The position numbers were made by a program, and so were the translations under genes. Below the pieces are notes generated by a model. It did not search any database, had not been told where the DNA came from, and saw only the letters and a program-made list of their open reading frames with translations. Shown here in pieces: positions 45,101-56,300 of a stretch of 64,000 nt of DNA (position 1 is the stretch's first letter; each line of letters opens with the position of its first letter). This DNA comes from Klebsormidium nitens (taxonomy: Eukaryota > Streptophyta > Klebsormidiophyceae > Klebsormidiales > Klebsormidiaceae), in contig DF237145.1 of NCBI GenBank assembly GCA_000708835.1, forward strand, positions 69,468 through 133,467. Direction: 5' to 3'.

Positions 45101-47290
45101 CGCGAGTTCTTCTTTATTCACAGGCGCCCCGGGCCTTCACGAGACGACTAAAATACGAGGTAGCCAACGGGCCTGGCGTTACATTTAGCTTTTCTTCCCA
45201 ATCCACCAATTGAACATGAACTCGCGCCTAGGAGAAAGACATGCGCCAACAATACTGAAGAGTCAAGTGGACGTTTTGAGTTCGCTTAATGGGGCCCGAA
45301 CGGCGCCTACCCTTGTCATATGCCTGTAATGCTTTTTGGCTTTGATTCCGCGCGCTTCCGGCAGGCCGCCGATGACGTCACAGTGTACGTCTTGCGGGAA
45401 GCCGACTACGCGAAGCACATCAAGGAGCAGAACGCGGACAAGCGCGCGAAGTACGGCGCGTTTCTGGCGTCCGTGCCCCTTTTGAGTGAGCCACGTGTCT
45501 TAGGCCTGGCGATAGCATATGATGTGCTGCAGCTTATGAATGCTCCGAACCGCCACGAGGTCTGTCCTCAGTGAATGCAATTTCGAGAGGAGTATGGAGA
45601 AATTTGTGATACTCTGTTCTTTTCTGGACGAACACACAGTTAAAAATTGACAGCGGCTGTCTCGAAAACGCTCTGCGATTGAAGGCGAAACATAGATTCC
45701 ACATGAAGCAGCGCTATTGAACCTTCAGTCCCGTCTTTAGTAGCCTAACAGGGAACCTTACAATCTGCTCAAGCTGTTACGCGTACGGGAGCACCAATTT
45801 GTAAGACCCTGAATCCCGAGCTTTAGTAGCCCAACCCTAAATCAGACGAATCAGAAGCCACATTTTTCTGGCCTGCCAGAGGACATGGAACCGTACGACC
45901 GACTGAAGCTGTGCGACGCGTTGAAGGAGCAGCAGTTCCAAGACAACGAGCTCATCATTCAGGAAGGAGAGGACGGCGCGCGCATGTACATAGTTACCGA
46001 GGTAAACCCACTCTTAACCAAGGGTTAACCGCCTGCATTAAAGTACGTCGTTAGGAAGGACAGGAAGGGGCGCGTACCGTGGTACGTCTGTACACGACAT
46101 ATTTACGAAAATGAACCCATCTTAACCAAGGGTTAACCGCGTGCTGCTCACAAATCTGCAGGAAACCAGGAACCTTTCCGTTTGCAGACGTGTTAAAAAC
46201 GGAGTCTGAGGACGGTTTTTCACGTCAGCACGTTTGTCTTTGCAGGGGGAGGTCGTCATCGTGAAGTCATTTGACAGCAAGCAGCCGGTGCAAGTGGCGG
46301 TCATCAAACCAGGTGGGTCTCATCGCCGTTTTCTCTGACGTGGCTCCGTCTCTTCCGCGTGCTCTCGTAAATAGCACACACACGTTCAGGGAGCAGCCTT
46401 TCTCCTAAGATCTGCCTTAAGAAAGTAGGGCAGTTTAGAAAAACGTTTGAATCTCTGGGAGTCACCCGACGAGTTTTTCTCGAGGCGCTCGACTGTGCCA
46501 AGCCAGAAAGCTCAACTTCGAAGCCCGCAGTGTTTGCTTAAAAGCCATCTAAAATCCTGATTTACCGCCCACGTTAGGGGAAGTCCGCTGTATCAAGATT
46601 GGAAAAGGGTCATCTTCCATTTTGAGAGCGAGCGGCGAGCTCCGGAGCCGCCAGACCGTCTGCTTTGAAACCCCATTCGGAATTCTGAACCCCTGACTTA
46701 CGACACAATTCGCTTATGGAATCTCGTTGGATAGCGCTTCATCGTGAAGAGCGAACAGCCAGCTGATGAGCTTCTTCTGTAGATGCATTGAAAGAATCGA
46801 AGCTCGCGACCATGATCTCCGCTCAACCCTCTGAAACGACCTTGTTCCCAAATTCCTTGGGCAGGGGGTTTCTTTGGAGAGGCAGTCCATCGTGCGCGGC
46901 GAGCTCCTGAGTTGCTGAACTATCATCGCCCCTTCTGTGAGCTTTTGCCATCGAACCTCGTTTTAGTACGTCTCTTGCGCAGGCGGCTTCTTTGGGGAGC
47001 GTTCCATCGTGAAAAGCGAGCGGCGCGCCGCGAGCGCGCTCTGCCACGGCCCCGTCCAGTGCGTGTCACTGGACCGGCTCTCGTTCCTGCGGATGCTGCA
47101 AAGTCAGGCGACGTCCGGTATCATCCAGAATTCCGTCAAGGGATACCGGACTGCGGCGGACGCTAACCAGGCGAGCGAACGCCCGTCATCTTCCCGTCCG
47201 AAATCTCAAATCTCAAATCTGCTCGAGATCATGTCCTTTCCCACACCAGTTGGGTCTCCGAAAGACAGCGTCTTTAGGAAGCTGCCCTAG
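42148..47290 (+). CDS. PKA regulatory-subunit-like protein with tandem cyclic-nucleotide-binding domains
   Basis: Eight exons in phase: 42148-42664, 43218-43372, 44144-44336, 44675-44820, 45365-45485, 45880-46001, 46246-46312, 46983-47290 (TAG 47288), about 542 residues. CNB-A holds the phosphate-binding cassette FGELALHTQAPRAVT. CNB-B holds FGERSIVKSERRAAS. Both keep the Glu and Arg that bind cyclic nucleotide. The linker DVTVYVLREADYAKHI...KRAKYGAFLASVPLL...MEPYDRLKLCDALKEQQFQD is typical of PKA-R. Exon 2 encodes a degenerate EF-hand-like helix pair (LSENQRKEVAEVFAHHGGKL). No RRxS/A inhibitor site is visible. Exon 1 (172 codons, basic, Ser/Gln-rich) is supported only by phase and a GTGAGC donor. 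It probably binds cAMP and restrains a kinase in the cytosol. Land plants generally lack PKA-R, so this retains an algal trait. Confidence 0.78.
44765..45140. repeat. Tandem copies of the CNB-A cassette exon edge
   Basis: The 3' edge of exon 44675-44820 (GGCGAGCTCGCGCTTCACAC...CGGGCCGTCACCATACAAG) recurs at about 44894, and more weakly near 45010 and 45117 (CAGGCGCCCCGGGCC), spacing about 120 bp. The copied piece encodes the phosphate-binding cassette. In the second copy the donor GTAACG is changed to GAAACG. Confidence 0.75.
46600..46985. repeat. Degenerate upstream copies of the CNB-B cassette exon start
   Basis: The acceptor and first bases of exon 46983-47290 (GCAGGCGGCTTCTTTGGGGA, CATCGTGAAAAGCGAGCGG) have recognisable copies at about 46860 (GCAGGGGGTTTCTTTGGAGA), 46738 (CATCGTGAAGAGCGAACAG) and 46618 (TTTTGAGAGCGAGCGGCGAG). 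Confidence 0.65.
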
Positions 47291-47619
47291 ATTAAGCGGG
47301 CGGCGTCGGCTTGAAAACTTTGCGCAATCGTACAGAGTTTCTCTTCTCTGGATGTATCCAACCCCTGTTTGGAACAGCACTTAACACCTTTCTGTGGACA
47401 GGCCAGCTTGAGACTCTCTCTGAACACTCCTTTTTCGAATTCTGAAAACTTAGGCTCGTTCGGGCGGCATCCTTCGCACATCTCGCTCAAAGAAGAGGAC
47501 CCAGTTTGTTTTCTTCTATACGGATCTGGAGGTCCTGCTCTGGCGACTTCCAAAGCAGCGGACACGCTTGTATGTCGCCCTTGTATGTCGCCATTTCTGA
47601 GCGTTCTTGACGCTTGCAG
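47291..47619. other. Spacer between PKA-R-like stop and carotenoid oxygenase exon
   Basis: Only 329 bp separate the two plus-strand genes. No ATG-plus-donor first exon for the oxygenase is convincing here. The TATGTCGCCCTTGTATGTCGCC segment near 47571 is a short direct repeat. Confidence 0.35.
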
Positions 47620-50600
47620 GTGTATACTCTGGGCGCTTTGGTCTCGCTCCAGCTCCTGGACGCGGCCGCGTATGAGGACGAGGCATACGCTATGGAGGTC
47701 GTCGAGGGGCACGTGCCGACCGATCTGGACGGCGTCCTGTACAGAAACGTACGTTCGAGATATCCGCACCTCAAATCATCCAGTTTGTCGGAGAGAGCGA
47801 ATTCAAAACTAGGGAAAGATCTGTCTACCTACGGAAAGATCTGTCTACCGATCGCTTCAGCGAAATGATCTCGACACTCTCCGTAGTAGCGCCGGCCGAA
47901 CCCTGCTCAACAACCGCGCCTCTTGATAAGAGCTGCGAATCCGACTTAGGCGTCTGGCTCTCCGAGGTATTGAAGCTTATCTTCTGCGTTCGTTCTCTGT
48001 CACGCTCGACAAGAATAAGATATGGAATATGTCAAGGTAAATTAACATGTTGGTTGAGGGCCTTGTGAGGACCAGACCAGAATTCTTTAACCTTTTCGCT
48101 GCAGGGCCCCGCCTCCTTGAAAGGAGTGGGCGGTTGGCCCCTGAACAACCCGGTAGACGGGGACGGCTGTATCGCCGCGTTTTCCTTCTCCCGAGGTAAA
48201 GTGTACCTGCGGAAACGGGTCGTGCGCACGTCCGCATTCGAGCGGGAGAAGGCGACCGGGAAGTCGAGCTCCAGGGGGGCATTTGGCACTGTGAAAGACG
48301 GGGGGTATTTGGCAAATCTGCTGGACCTGCGTGTGAAGAACGCCGCCAACGTGAGTTATATCAAGTGAAGCGTCGTCACAAGTCTGCGCGGATGAAGGTA
48401 GACCATCTCTTCTTTCTTCTGGACGCGCATGGAAGGTAAACGTTATGATGAAAACAAGTAGGGTGCAAAAATGTTAACTTTCTACCGGGGCGCGCAGGCA
48501 AAGTAGAGGGGTTACTCCGTTCTTGAGCAGTCTACGAAAGCTAGCGTGGACGGAAATGGTAGAATCGACCTAGCAAAAGAAACCTTCGTTCCTTTCGAAA
48601 GCAAAGTCTGCCGGAACTCCACTTCAAACCGTGGAGTTAGAGGAGAACAAACGTAAGCTCTCAAGCTACACAAGTTGACATCTCTAATCTTTCACTTGCA
48701 GACCAACGTAGTGTTCTGGGGCGGTCGGCTGCTCGCGCTCTGGGAGGCGGGGTTACCACACGAGTTAGACCCCGAAACCCTCGAAACCCGGGGAGTAACC
48801 GACCTTAACGGCGCGCTAACCAGTGTGATGTACCCCGTGTTGAGATGGGTGGACCCGCCGTTCCAGCCCGCGTTTGCGGCGCACCCACGGATCGATCCGG
48901 TGAAGAAAAGGTGGGAACTCCGTCCCTGTGTTTGCAAGTTTGTTTTGACGTTCCTCGGTCAAGGAAAAACCCTGCCAAATTTTTCACATTCTTGCCTTGG
49001 GGACCGTTCATGAGCTGGCAGGTGTCTCTTTTGGCTTCGCTTCGCGGATCGTTCGGTGCCCGGATGAGTGCGTTCTCTCCACCTTTTGACTGCGAAAACG
49101 AATCAGTTGATTCGCTACATTTATTATTACATCGGAATCTAGACAAGTTTTTGTATTCTCTAGCCTCCGATTCATCTTTGCTTAAGCTTCCAGCAGACGG
49201 GGATAAGCTGCAAGCGGATCGAGACCTTCAATGAAAATTTCTAACAGCATTTTGAAAAAACATCTCAATCGAATAAAACAGAGAGTCATCAATCTATAAG
49301 CGCTTTAGGTCAACCATATCTATTTTGTGCCTTCTGAACTGTTTACGGCTGTATCGCTCAAATTGTGACGTATCGGCCCCACAGGTTCGTCAGCTTTGGC
49401 GCAACCACCTTCCCTCACGCTTTGCACGACCGAATGCGCGTGACGTGCTATGAGTGGGACGCCGACTGGCGGCTGGTGTTCACGCGCTCCGTGTGGGCCC
49501 CATTCACACTGCTGCACGACTTCTGCATCACGCCCAACTACTACGTTTTCCTGTACACCCCCGGGAAGATGGACCTGCCGAAGTGAGTGGCGCAAGTGTG
49601 GGTTCCGTACAGTGGGTTTGAAAACGCTGGAATACTAGAGGCGTTCAGGCTTTGAGGATCAGAGGGATTTAGCGTCAGGCGTGAGAGGCGTGGAGAGGAA
49701 GAAGCCGAAATGAGGGCTGATTTTTGGGAGAAGAAGTATACGATCCGGATGATCTCCTCTGGTCAGGAAGCGTTTCCGCGGTCAAGGAGTCTTTCCATTC
49801 TCCTCTTTGACCAGTCGCTTTGCTCATACCCCTAGGCTTTCCGAAGACTCGTGAAATCATTCTCAGCGCACTCTTATTCGGCGCCCTCTTCAAACTCGGC
49901 GCCCTTACTGCACGTCAACCTCCTTAGATCTTTCAGTCTTATCACAGATTCATACTCGACCCGAAAGCTGGCATTGCGGGCGCGGTCAAATTTAGCAACA
50001 CGGCGGGGGGGGAGATCATGCTGGTCTCGCGGCATCACCCGACGGCGCCCCCCCAAACGTTCAAAACGGCGCCGCTTTCCGCGCTGCACCACGCGAACGC
50101 GTTCGAGGACGGGCTGGGGAACGTGGTGCTGGACACGCTCAAATACATGGTGAGCTCTCGAGCGTTGACGTCACTTCGGACGAAACAGAGGTCTTGGGTG
50201 AGATTTACCGAGATGACGTCACTTCTGACTTCACACAGGTCGTGGTAAGGTCTCCAGGAATAAATCACTTCTGAAGTCACACAGGTCGTCTTGCGCGGGC
50301 AAAAAGTGTACGAGGCACAAGCTGGAGGGGTAGCTCCTTGCATTCGAACCATGCAGTTTGTTTCGATCAGAGTATCTGACCTTGGTGAGTCGAGGTATGC
50401 CCCGCTTTCCTGACGTCACAAAATGCCGTACGAAACGCTGAAGCCGAACCGTTCAATGGCGCGCGCGGCGGATCTCTATGCATCATTCTTGCAAAGCAGC
50501 CAGCGCCCCCAATTCAAACCTGTTCTCGTACGATCTTTTGTCAACCGATTCGGCTTCTCATGACGTCACGGTGACGTGGGCAGGATTTCCTCCCCTCGCA

Positions 50601-51921
50601 GAGGATCCCGATGCAGTACTTGCGGACTACGTCGGCCGACTCCGCCGCTTATCCCCCTCTTGAGTTTCTGCCGGCGTCGAATGTGGTCCGGTTGCGGCTA
50701 GACCTAAATACCAAGCAGACGACGATCGAAACGCTCGACAAGCGGAACGGCGAGTTTGCCGCGATCCACCCGGAGCGGGTTGGCTACAGTGCTCGGTTCA
50801 TTTACACCGCGTCATGTCAGGTAAGCGCCTCTTCATTTTGCCTAAGGACATCGGATGCAAACCCCCGGTTGACGGTTCGGGTTTTGATTGGCTTGCGGCA
50901 GAATTGCCGGCTGAACGGTTTTCAGGCTTTCAGAGCTTGCAACAAAGCTCTCAAGGAACCCAAAAAAACCTAAGACTGATCTTTAGAGCAGCTTAGTGCG
51001 GGCCTTGAAAGGACAGCAGGCGTGCGAATGTATTAGCTTCTTGCCCATCGTACGGGTGGAAAAGTTGTAATTGGGTTACCGCTCCCAGGCTTTGAACCGT
51101 ACTTTCTATGCAACTTGCTGAAGCTGGTTCAGCTTCTTCCAACCTGCTGCCCACGTCACGGAGACGTCACGGAGACGTCACGGAGCTTTACGGGTCTCTT
51201 GCATCGTTTCCCAAAGTGCTCATTCTAGTTGTCCGCCCACAGGTTCCGGAAGGGGGCGCGCTTTTCGACGCGCTCAGAAAGGTCGACACCAGCGGGAAGA
51301 CCCCCCCGCAAATCTGGGGGGAGTCGCCGACCGTGTATGTGGGGGAGCCCGTCTTCGTGCCACGTGGCGGGCAAAGAGTGGGCGCGCCGTTTGAAGAAGA
51401 TGCGGGCTGGGTGCTCATTCTACTATACGATACTAGATCGTTGACGACGGACCTTGCTGTGTTTGACGCCAAGGTAAGGCAGTCCGTTAATTTGAGCGCC
51501 TTTGATGGAATTATACGCCGATGCTACCAATCTCGTAGTTGCGTTGCGTTTCGCAAGTCAAATGGTTCCCTCCCTTTACCTGACGTCCAACTTGTTTTAT
51601 GTTTTTCAGTGCTTCACTGCTGCGCTTCCAAAGCGGAAATGGAGAAAAAGTTTCTTGGAAAGTACGTCGACCAATTTTGCCGTCTACCTTTGATAACGTA
51701 GTGAGCGAATTCTGATGAGCAGGGCCAGTAACCGGCCTACAATATGATTTCGGCGTTTTGAAGTTTTGTAAAAACGGCAGCTGGCTGATCCGACTTTGCA
51801 GGACATAACGAAAGGACCCGTCGCCCGGTTGAGGTGCCGCCACAACATGGCGTACGGTCTGCACGGCACGTGGGCCGCCCGGGAAGACTTGAACCGGGGT
51901 AGAGGTGCCTTTTCCGGGTGA
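47620..51921 (+). CDS. Carotenoid cleavage oxygenase family protein
   Basis: Exons in phase: 47620-47748, 48105-48350, 48702-48910, 49385-49582, 49948-50149, 50602-50820, 51243-51473, 51802-51921 (TGA 51919), about 517 residues, the usual family size. The N-terminal motif VEGHVPTDLDGVLYRNGPA is typical. Iron-binding histidines are in FAAHPRIDP, TLLHDFCIT, LHHANAFED and GLHGTW, so the four-His non-haem iron site is complete. It should cleave carotenoids or related apocarotenoids with O2. No plastid leader is seen. The first exon lacks an ATG: either a small upstream exon is missing, or translation starts at the in-frame ATG within AYAMEVVEG. A fusion to the upstream CNB gene is possible but not supported by a good donor. 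Confidence 0.88.
50145..50310. repeat. Intronic repeat with CRE-like palindromes
   Basis: Within the intron after exon 49948-50149, units containing GAxxTCACTTC(T/G)GA and CACACAGGTCGT recur at about 50163, 50213, 50235 and 50265. Two of them include exact TGACGTCA. Confidence 0.55.
51148..51186. repeat. 11-bp microsatellite, three units of CGTCACGGAGA
   Basis: Three near-perfect tandem units of CGTCACGGAGA lie in the intron before exon 51243-51473. Confidence 0.7.
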
Positions 51922-53350
51922 CTGGAGTCTCGCCCGGCGGAATGACCCAACCACTCCATCTGTAATGCTACGACCCGCAATGATCAGCTACAATACGTAC
52001 CAGATTGAGCTGGGTTCAGAGCCGACCACAATAGAATCCGGAAACTATCAGGATGAATTTGTTTGATCGACTTCTTCTGCTTGATTAGATGCGCTGAGCT
52101 TCGAAGGGTGTGCTTTGCTTTTCCAATTGTGCTACAGTAGATTCGGCGGCTGCCGAAGCCTACGGCTAGGCTAACCTTAGGTTTGCAGCTTGGAGGCAAA
52201 TAATTAGGAGCTGATAAAGTGTCTTCCTTATAGCGCTTGATGAACCTAGAGCACTTGATTGACTGTGGCACCTCATTGTGACTGCAAGGGGACACGTCGC
52301 GTAACTTAGAGTTGTGTTCCACGTAAAGAGAGCTTACTGCTTGAATTTGCTCGCTAGTGGCGGCTTGAATTCAGCAGCTTAGCGCATTTGCTCTTACGTT
52401 GATAAGACATAGAAGGTTTGGATAAGTTGCTGATCGGGCAGAAAAATTCTCAGTCATGTATAATAAAAACGGTTGACGGACACCGGACGTTCCACTTTGG
52501 TATGGCCGCCGAACACTTGTGATGCTGTTAGTTATGGTTTGCCTGCTTCTTACTTTCGTGCAAATCGCTCCGACGATCACGTGGATCCCCATTTGCAGAA
52601 TATTATGCGATCCGATCCGCACTGGCAAAGGATTAGCTCTAGACAACACCGTAGTGCCATTCAGTGCTGTCAGACACACAAGGCTCTTGGCCTATCCTCA
52701 TGATGATGAGGAAGTGGAACTAGGAACATTCTATCTGCCAGGGTCTGCACATGTCACTTTCATCTAATGACAGGGGATATGGAACCTGTCCTTTCCGGGA
52801 TTGGCTGCGCGTTTCTATGCATATACTCTTACTTATATTGACCTGGACCACATTGATGGGCTACGTAAGGAAGATTGAGTAACTCAAATCGAATTTGCTC
52901 TGAAGATCCTCAATTGTGCACTGCGTGTGATGCAACTGCGCAATGATTGTCATCACATCGGCCTGAAGAAGCTCACGAAGACGTGCCATTGAGCTGAACA
53001 CTTCACGTAGTCATAGTCGTGGCTGCCATACCATGCGTGCCGTGCAGAATGCTCTATATCCTGACTCTCAGCTGCAGTGCATGCAAGATAAGCGCAGTGA
53101 TCAAATTGCTAGCGTCTGCCATCATCTCAGAATGTGCTAACGCGTGATCTTTCTTAGTCTCATACGACCTACTCGGGTGCAATACACCTTCATTTTCTAT
53201 CAGGCTTAGCACATCAAATATCAACGTTCAAGTGAGCTTGCCTGCAACGATTTCCCCTATCCTCAGTGCGTGCGACTACGTGATCAGAACATCTCCAGTT
53301 GGCCTATCCCTATGCTATAAGCAAGATGTGAAGCTTCCCTCGTCTGATAT
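51922..53350. other. Convergent intergenic interval, nothing recognised
   Basis: This AT-richer stretch lies between the 3' ends of the carotenoid oxygenase and the LRR gene. Overlapping frames at 52473-52767 show no known motif and no splice logic. It presumably holds both 3' UTRs. Confidence 0.35.
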
Positions 53351-56300
53351 CTAGAAAACAGAGGCAAATGTGCCAGCTGCGGCTAAAACAACCATGGTTA
53401 CAACAGCAGGGAAGGTGTGGCTAGCGCCGGCCTTCTTCGGGGGGGGAGGAGGGGTCAGGACGGAGGGTGGGGGCGGGGGAGAGCGAGGGGTGCTGGGCAT
53501 TGGGGGAGGGCTCTTTCCGAAGGTGCTGTTACCCGAGAACGGGTTGTCGTCTGGGGTGTCAGAGTCGGGGCACGAATCTAGGTTCTCGCAGCTGAATGAG
53601 TTGCCATCGTACCTGCGTCCGGGAAGGGGGCGCTTTTTAACACTCGGATCTAACCACATCGGTTCAGAGCCTAGCATGCATCAAGAAGTCAATTGGACAG
53701 GGGTGCGGAATCTGACAAACAGAGGAAGTCTGCTTGGCTTTTTGCAGTAATTGACGATGGTGCAGGCACTCACCAGAAGAAGAAGTCATCCGCATGCTCA
53801 ACGGCGTGATCGATCAAACAGCTCGAGATGTTGCCTGCAGGAAGGAGGAAATAGTTGCAGAAAAGCTACTTTCGAGGCAGTCTGTATTTAGCACCTTCGG
53901 ATCTTCTCAAGGACACGCTGGAAACAATAGAACATTGAAAACTCTCGCCGATACTCGCCTGCTCATGAACGGGACAACGAGCGTATAATAATTCAAGATT
54001 CTGTCTACCCTTCAGGTCCCCACCTGCCTCGATGGGGTTTTGAAGTAGCTAGAAAGCTGGTCTCGGCTGACAAGAATCCTTTTCAAGATCCAATGAGAAA
54101 ACGAGTTACGTACCAGCAAGCTGATTGTTGGAGATGTCGAGCGCGATCAGGGTGTCCAGGAGATTGCACAGGGCAGCGGGCACAGCCCCAGTGAATTTGT
54201 TGTAACCCAAGCCGCTGAAAGAGAATAGTAGACTGCTTAGTCACAAAAGCGATGGCAAGATGGCGGTGGAGCTTGCGGTCGATTGAAAAATATAAGCTGC
54301 GCACATCGCGTGGCAGCCTGCAAGAAATTCGGCACCAGACGTTGAAAACTTGCAAAAGCCTTGAGAACCAGCCTAGCGCAAAGATAGTGCCTCAAGCCGC
54401 AAACCACTCTTTTGATCAGATTGCAGGCATAACCATCGTTTTTATCCCTGAGTGTTTTACTCCCGAAGAGCATGATGTTTTTAGATGGTGCAAGGAGGTC
54501 GGATTACTGACAGCAGTTGGATGGAAGTCCAGTTGCCAAGCGCGTCGGGCAGCGTCCCCGTCAGCTCGTTGTTCTCGAGGTTGAGGAAGGTCAGTTCGAG
54601 GGTGGTCAGGCACAAAGGGAAGGGACCCGTGAACGCGTTGTCGGAGAAGTCTCTGCACCAAGGTTGATTCAACTCTTTCACTCATCCAAGTTTGGACGTG
54701 CGAGAAGTTGGTTTATGTGTCTCATTCGACGGAATTTGCGCAAGGTACTCCAGTGCTCAATCATTGGGCTGCTGAATGCTTCCGACGGCGACAGGTGGCG
54801 TCCCTGCACCTGACGTATCTTTTCTGTCGGGGCTCATCTCCATGATTTTTCGCTACAAGTTTTGTAAACTCGGGTCTCAGAGATGAGTCCCATGCCTCTG
54901 CTTACGATCCCTCTCTTTCAAGATTCACCGAAGCCATAGGTTCGCGCACGCTGCGCTGAAACGAAAGTGAAGTCCGCAAGGGAAGTCTAAGACTCTGGAG
55001 ACAGTAAGGCAGAAGTTGTCAAGGAAGAGCTTTGTACGAGTGAATGATATACTTACAGCTGCGCCAGCGTCGTTGAGCCGTTGCAATTTGTGGGTAGCGG
55101 CCCCTCTAGCTTGTTGGTGTGCACGGTCCTGCAATGAATGGTTGACATGAGGTCAGGTTTTTACATCGTACATTTTCCTTTCTTGATTCTTAGATGCTGT
55201 GTCTGTTCAGTTACAGTGGCGGACATGCCTTGCACCTTGAAAATCACGTCTTACCCTTTCCCTCGACGACTGATAAGGCCTAGAACTCACATCTTGTGGG
55301 CGTCTTTGGTTCGAACCATCCAACATAGTGTCCCGTTCTGATCATTCCAATCACAAGAGTTCTAGCAGGGTTGTATGTCCTTGTCGTTCTAGGCAGGTAC
55401 TCAAGAATGCTGGTCAACTCACACAGACTTCAGTGCAGGTGCTTGGAAGATTGCCAGGGGAAGAGAGCCGGTGAAACCATTCTCGGAGAGGTATAGGTCC
55501 TCGAGGCTCGTCATGTTCTTGATCCACTCCGGGATAGGGCCGGAGAAGTCGTTCACTTGCACAAACCTGCAGCAGTTGCGGAAGAAGTTTGCTGAGAGCC
55601 CTGGTCTCTTTGATAAGGCAAGCAGATCAAAAGAAGCGACCTCAAGATTGAGATTGGGTTTGCTGTATCCAAGTGTTATCACGGACTTTTACAATCAAAG
55701 ATAAAATGAGGAGAAGCGGAGGCATCCTAATGGTGGTTCAACTTTTTGAAAGCAATAGCGGTAATCCTAATCACCCACGTAAGATTAGATGTGTTAGATT
55801 CAAAAGCTTCAGCCAATTCGTCATACTGCTGCGTCATTGCATTGCGAAGTATTCCGGCCTGATCAGATTAGCCGCCGCTGCTCTGATCTCTTTTCCGAAT
55901 ATTGGATTACAGAACTTTGTTGGGTTCCAGTGCTTAGCATATAAAGATAGGTTGCTTACATCTGTTCGAGTTTCTTGAGCTTGGCGAGGGAGTCGGGCAG
56001 CGCGCCGGTGAATCTGTTGCCGGAGATGTCGAAGAACTCCAGATTGGATAGCTGGCCGAGTTGGGCCGGGAGCACTCCACCGAGCTTGTTGTTGGACAGG
56101 TCCAGATACTGGAGCGTGGTGAGGTTTCCCAATGTTGCGGGAATGCCGATCGGGTTGGTCGTGTTCAGGTTGCCGAACTCGTCGGTCGCTCCCAAGGAGT
56201 TGCCGTTCAGGTCGAGGCGGACGATGTTGGTGAACTTGCTGAAGTCGGGAATGGCGCCGTAAAGCAGGTTGTTCTGCATTTGACTGGGAAAGGAGAGCAA

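Noticed and set aside
42148-47290. A cGMP-dependent kinase or cyclic-nucleotide-gated channel
   Set aside because: No kinase motifs and no membrane helices are seen. The linker between the CNB domains and both cassettes match PKA-R best.
46983-51921. A single CNB-carotenoid oxygenase fusion gene
   Set aside because: The CNB exon ends in an in-frame TAG and has no good donor near its end. Kept only as a question for cDNA.
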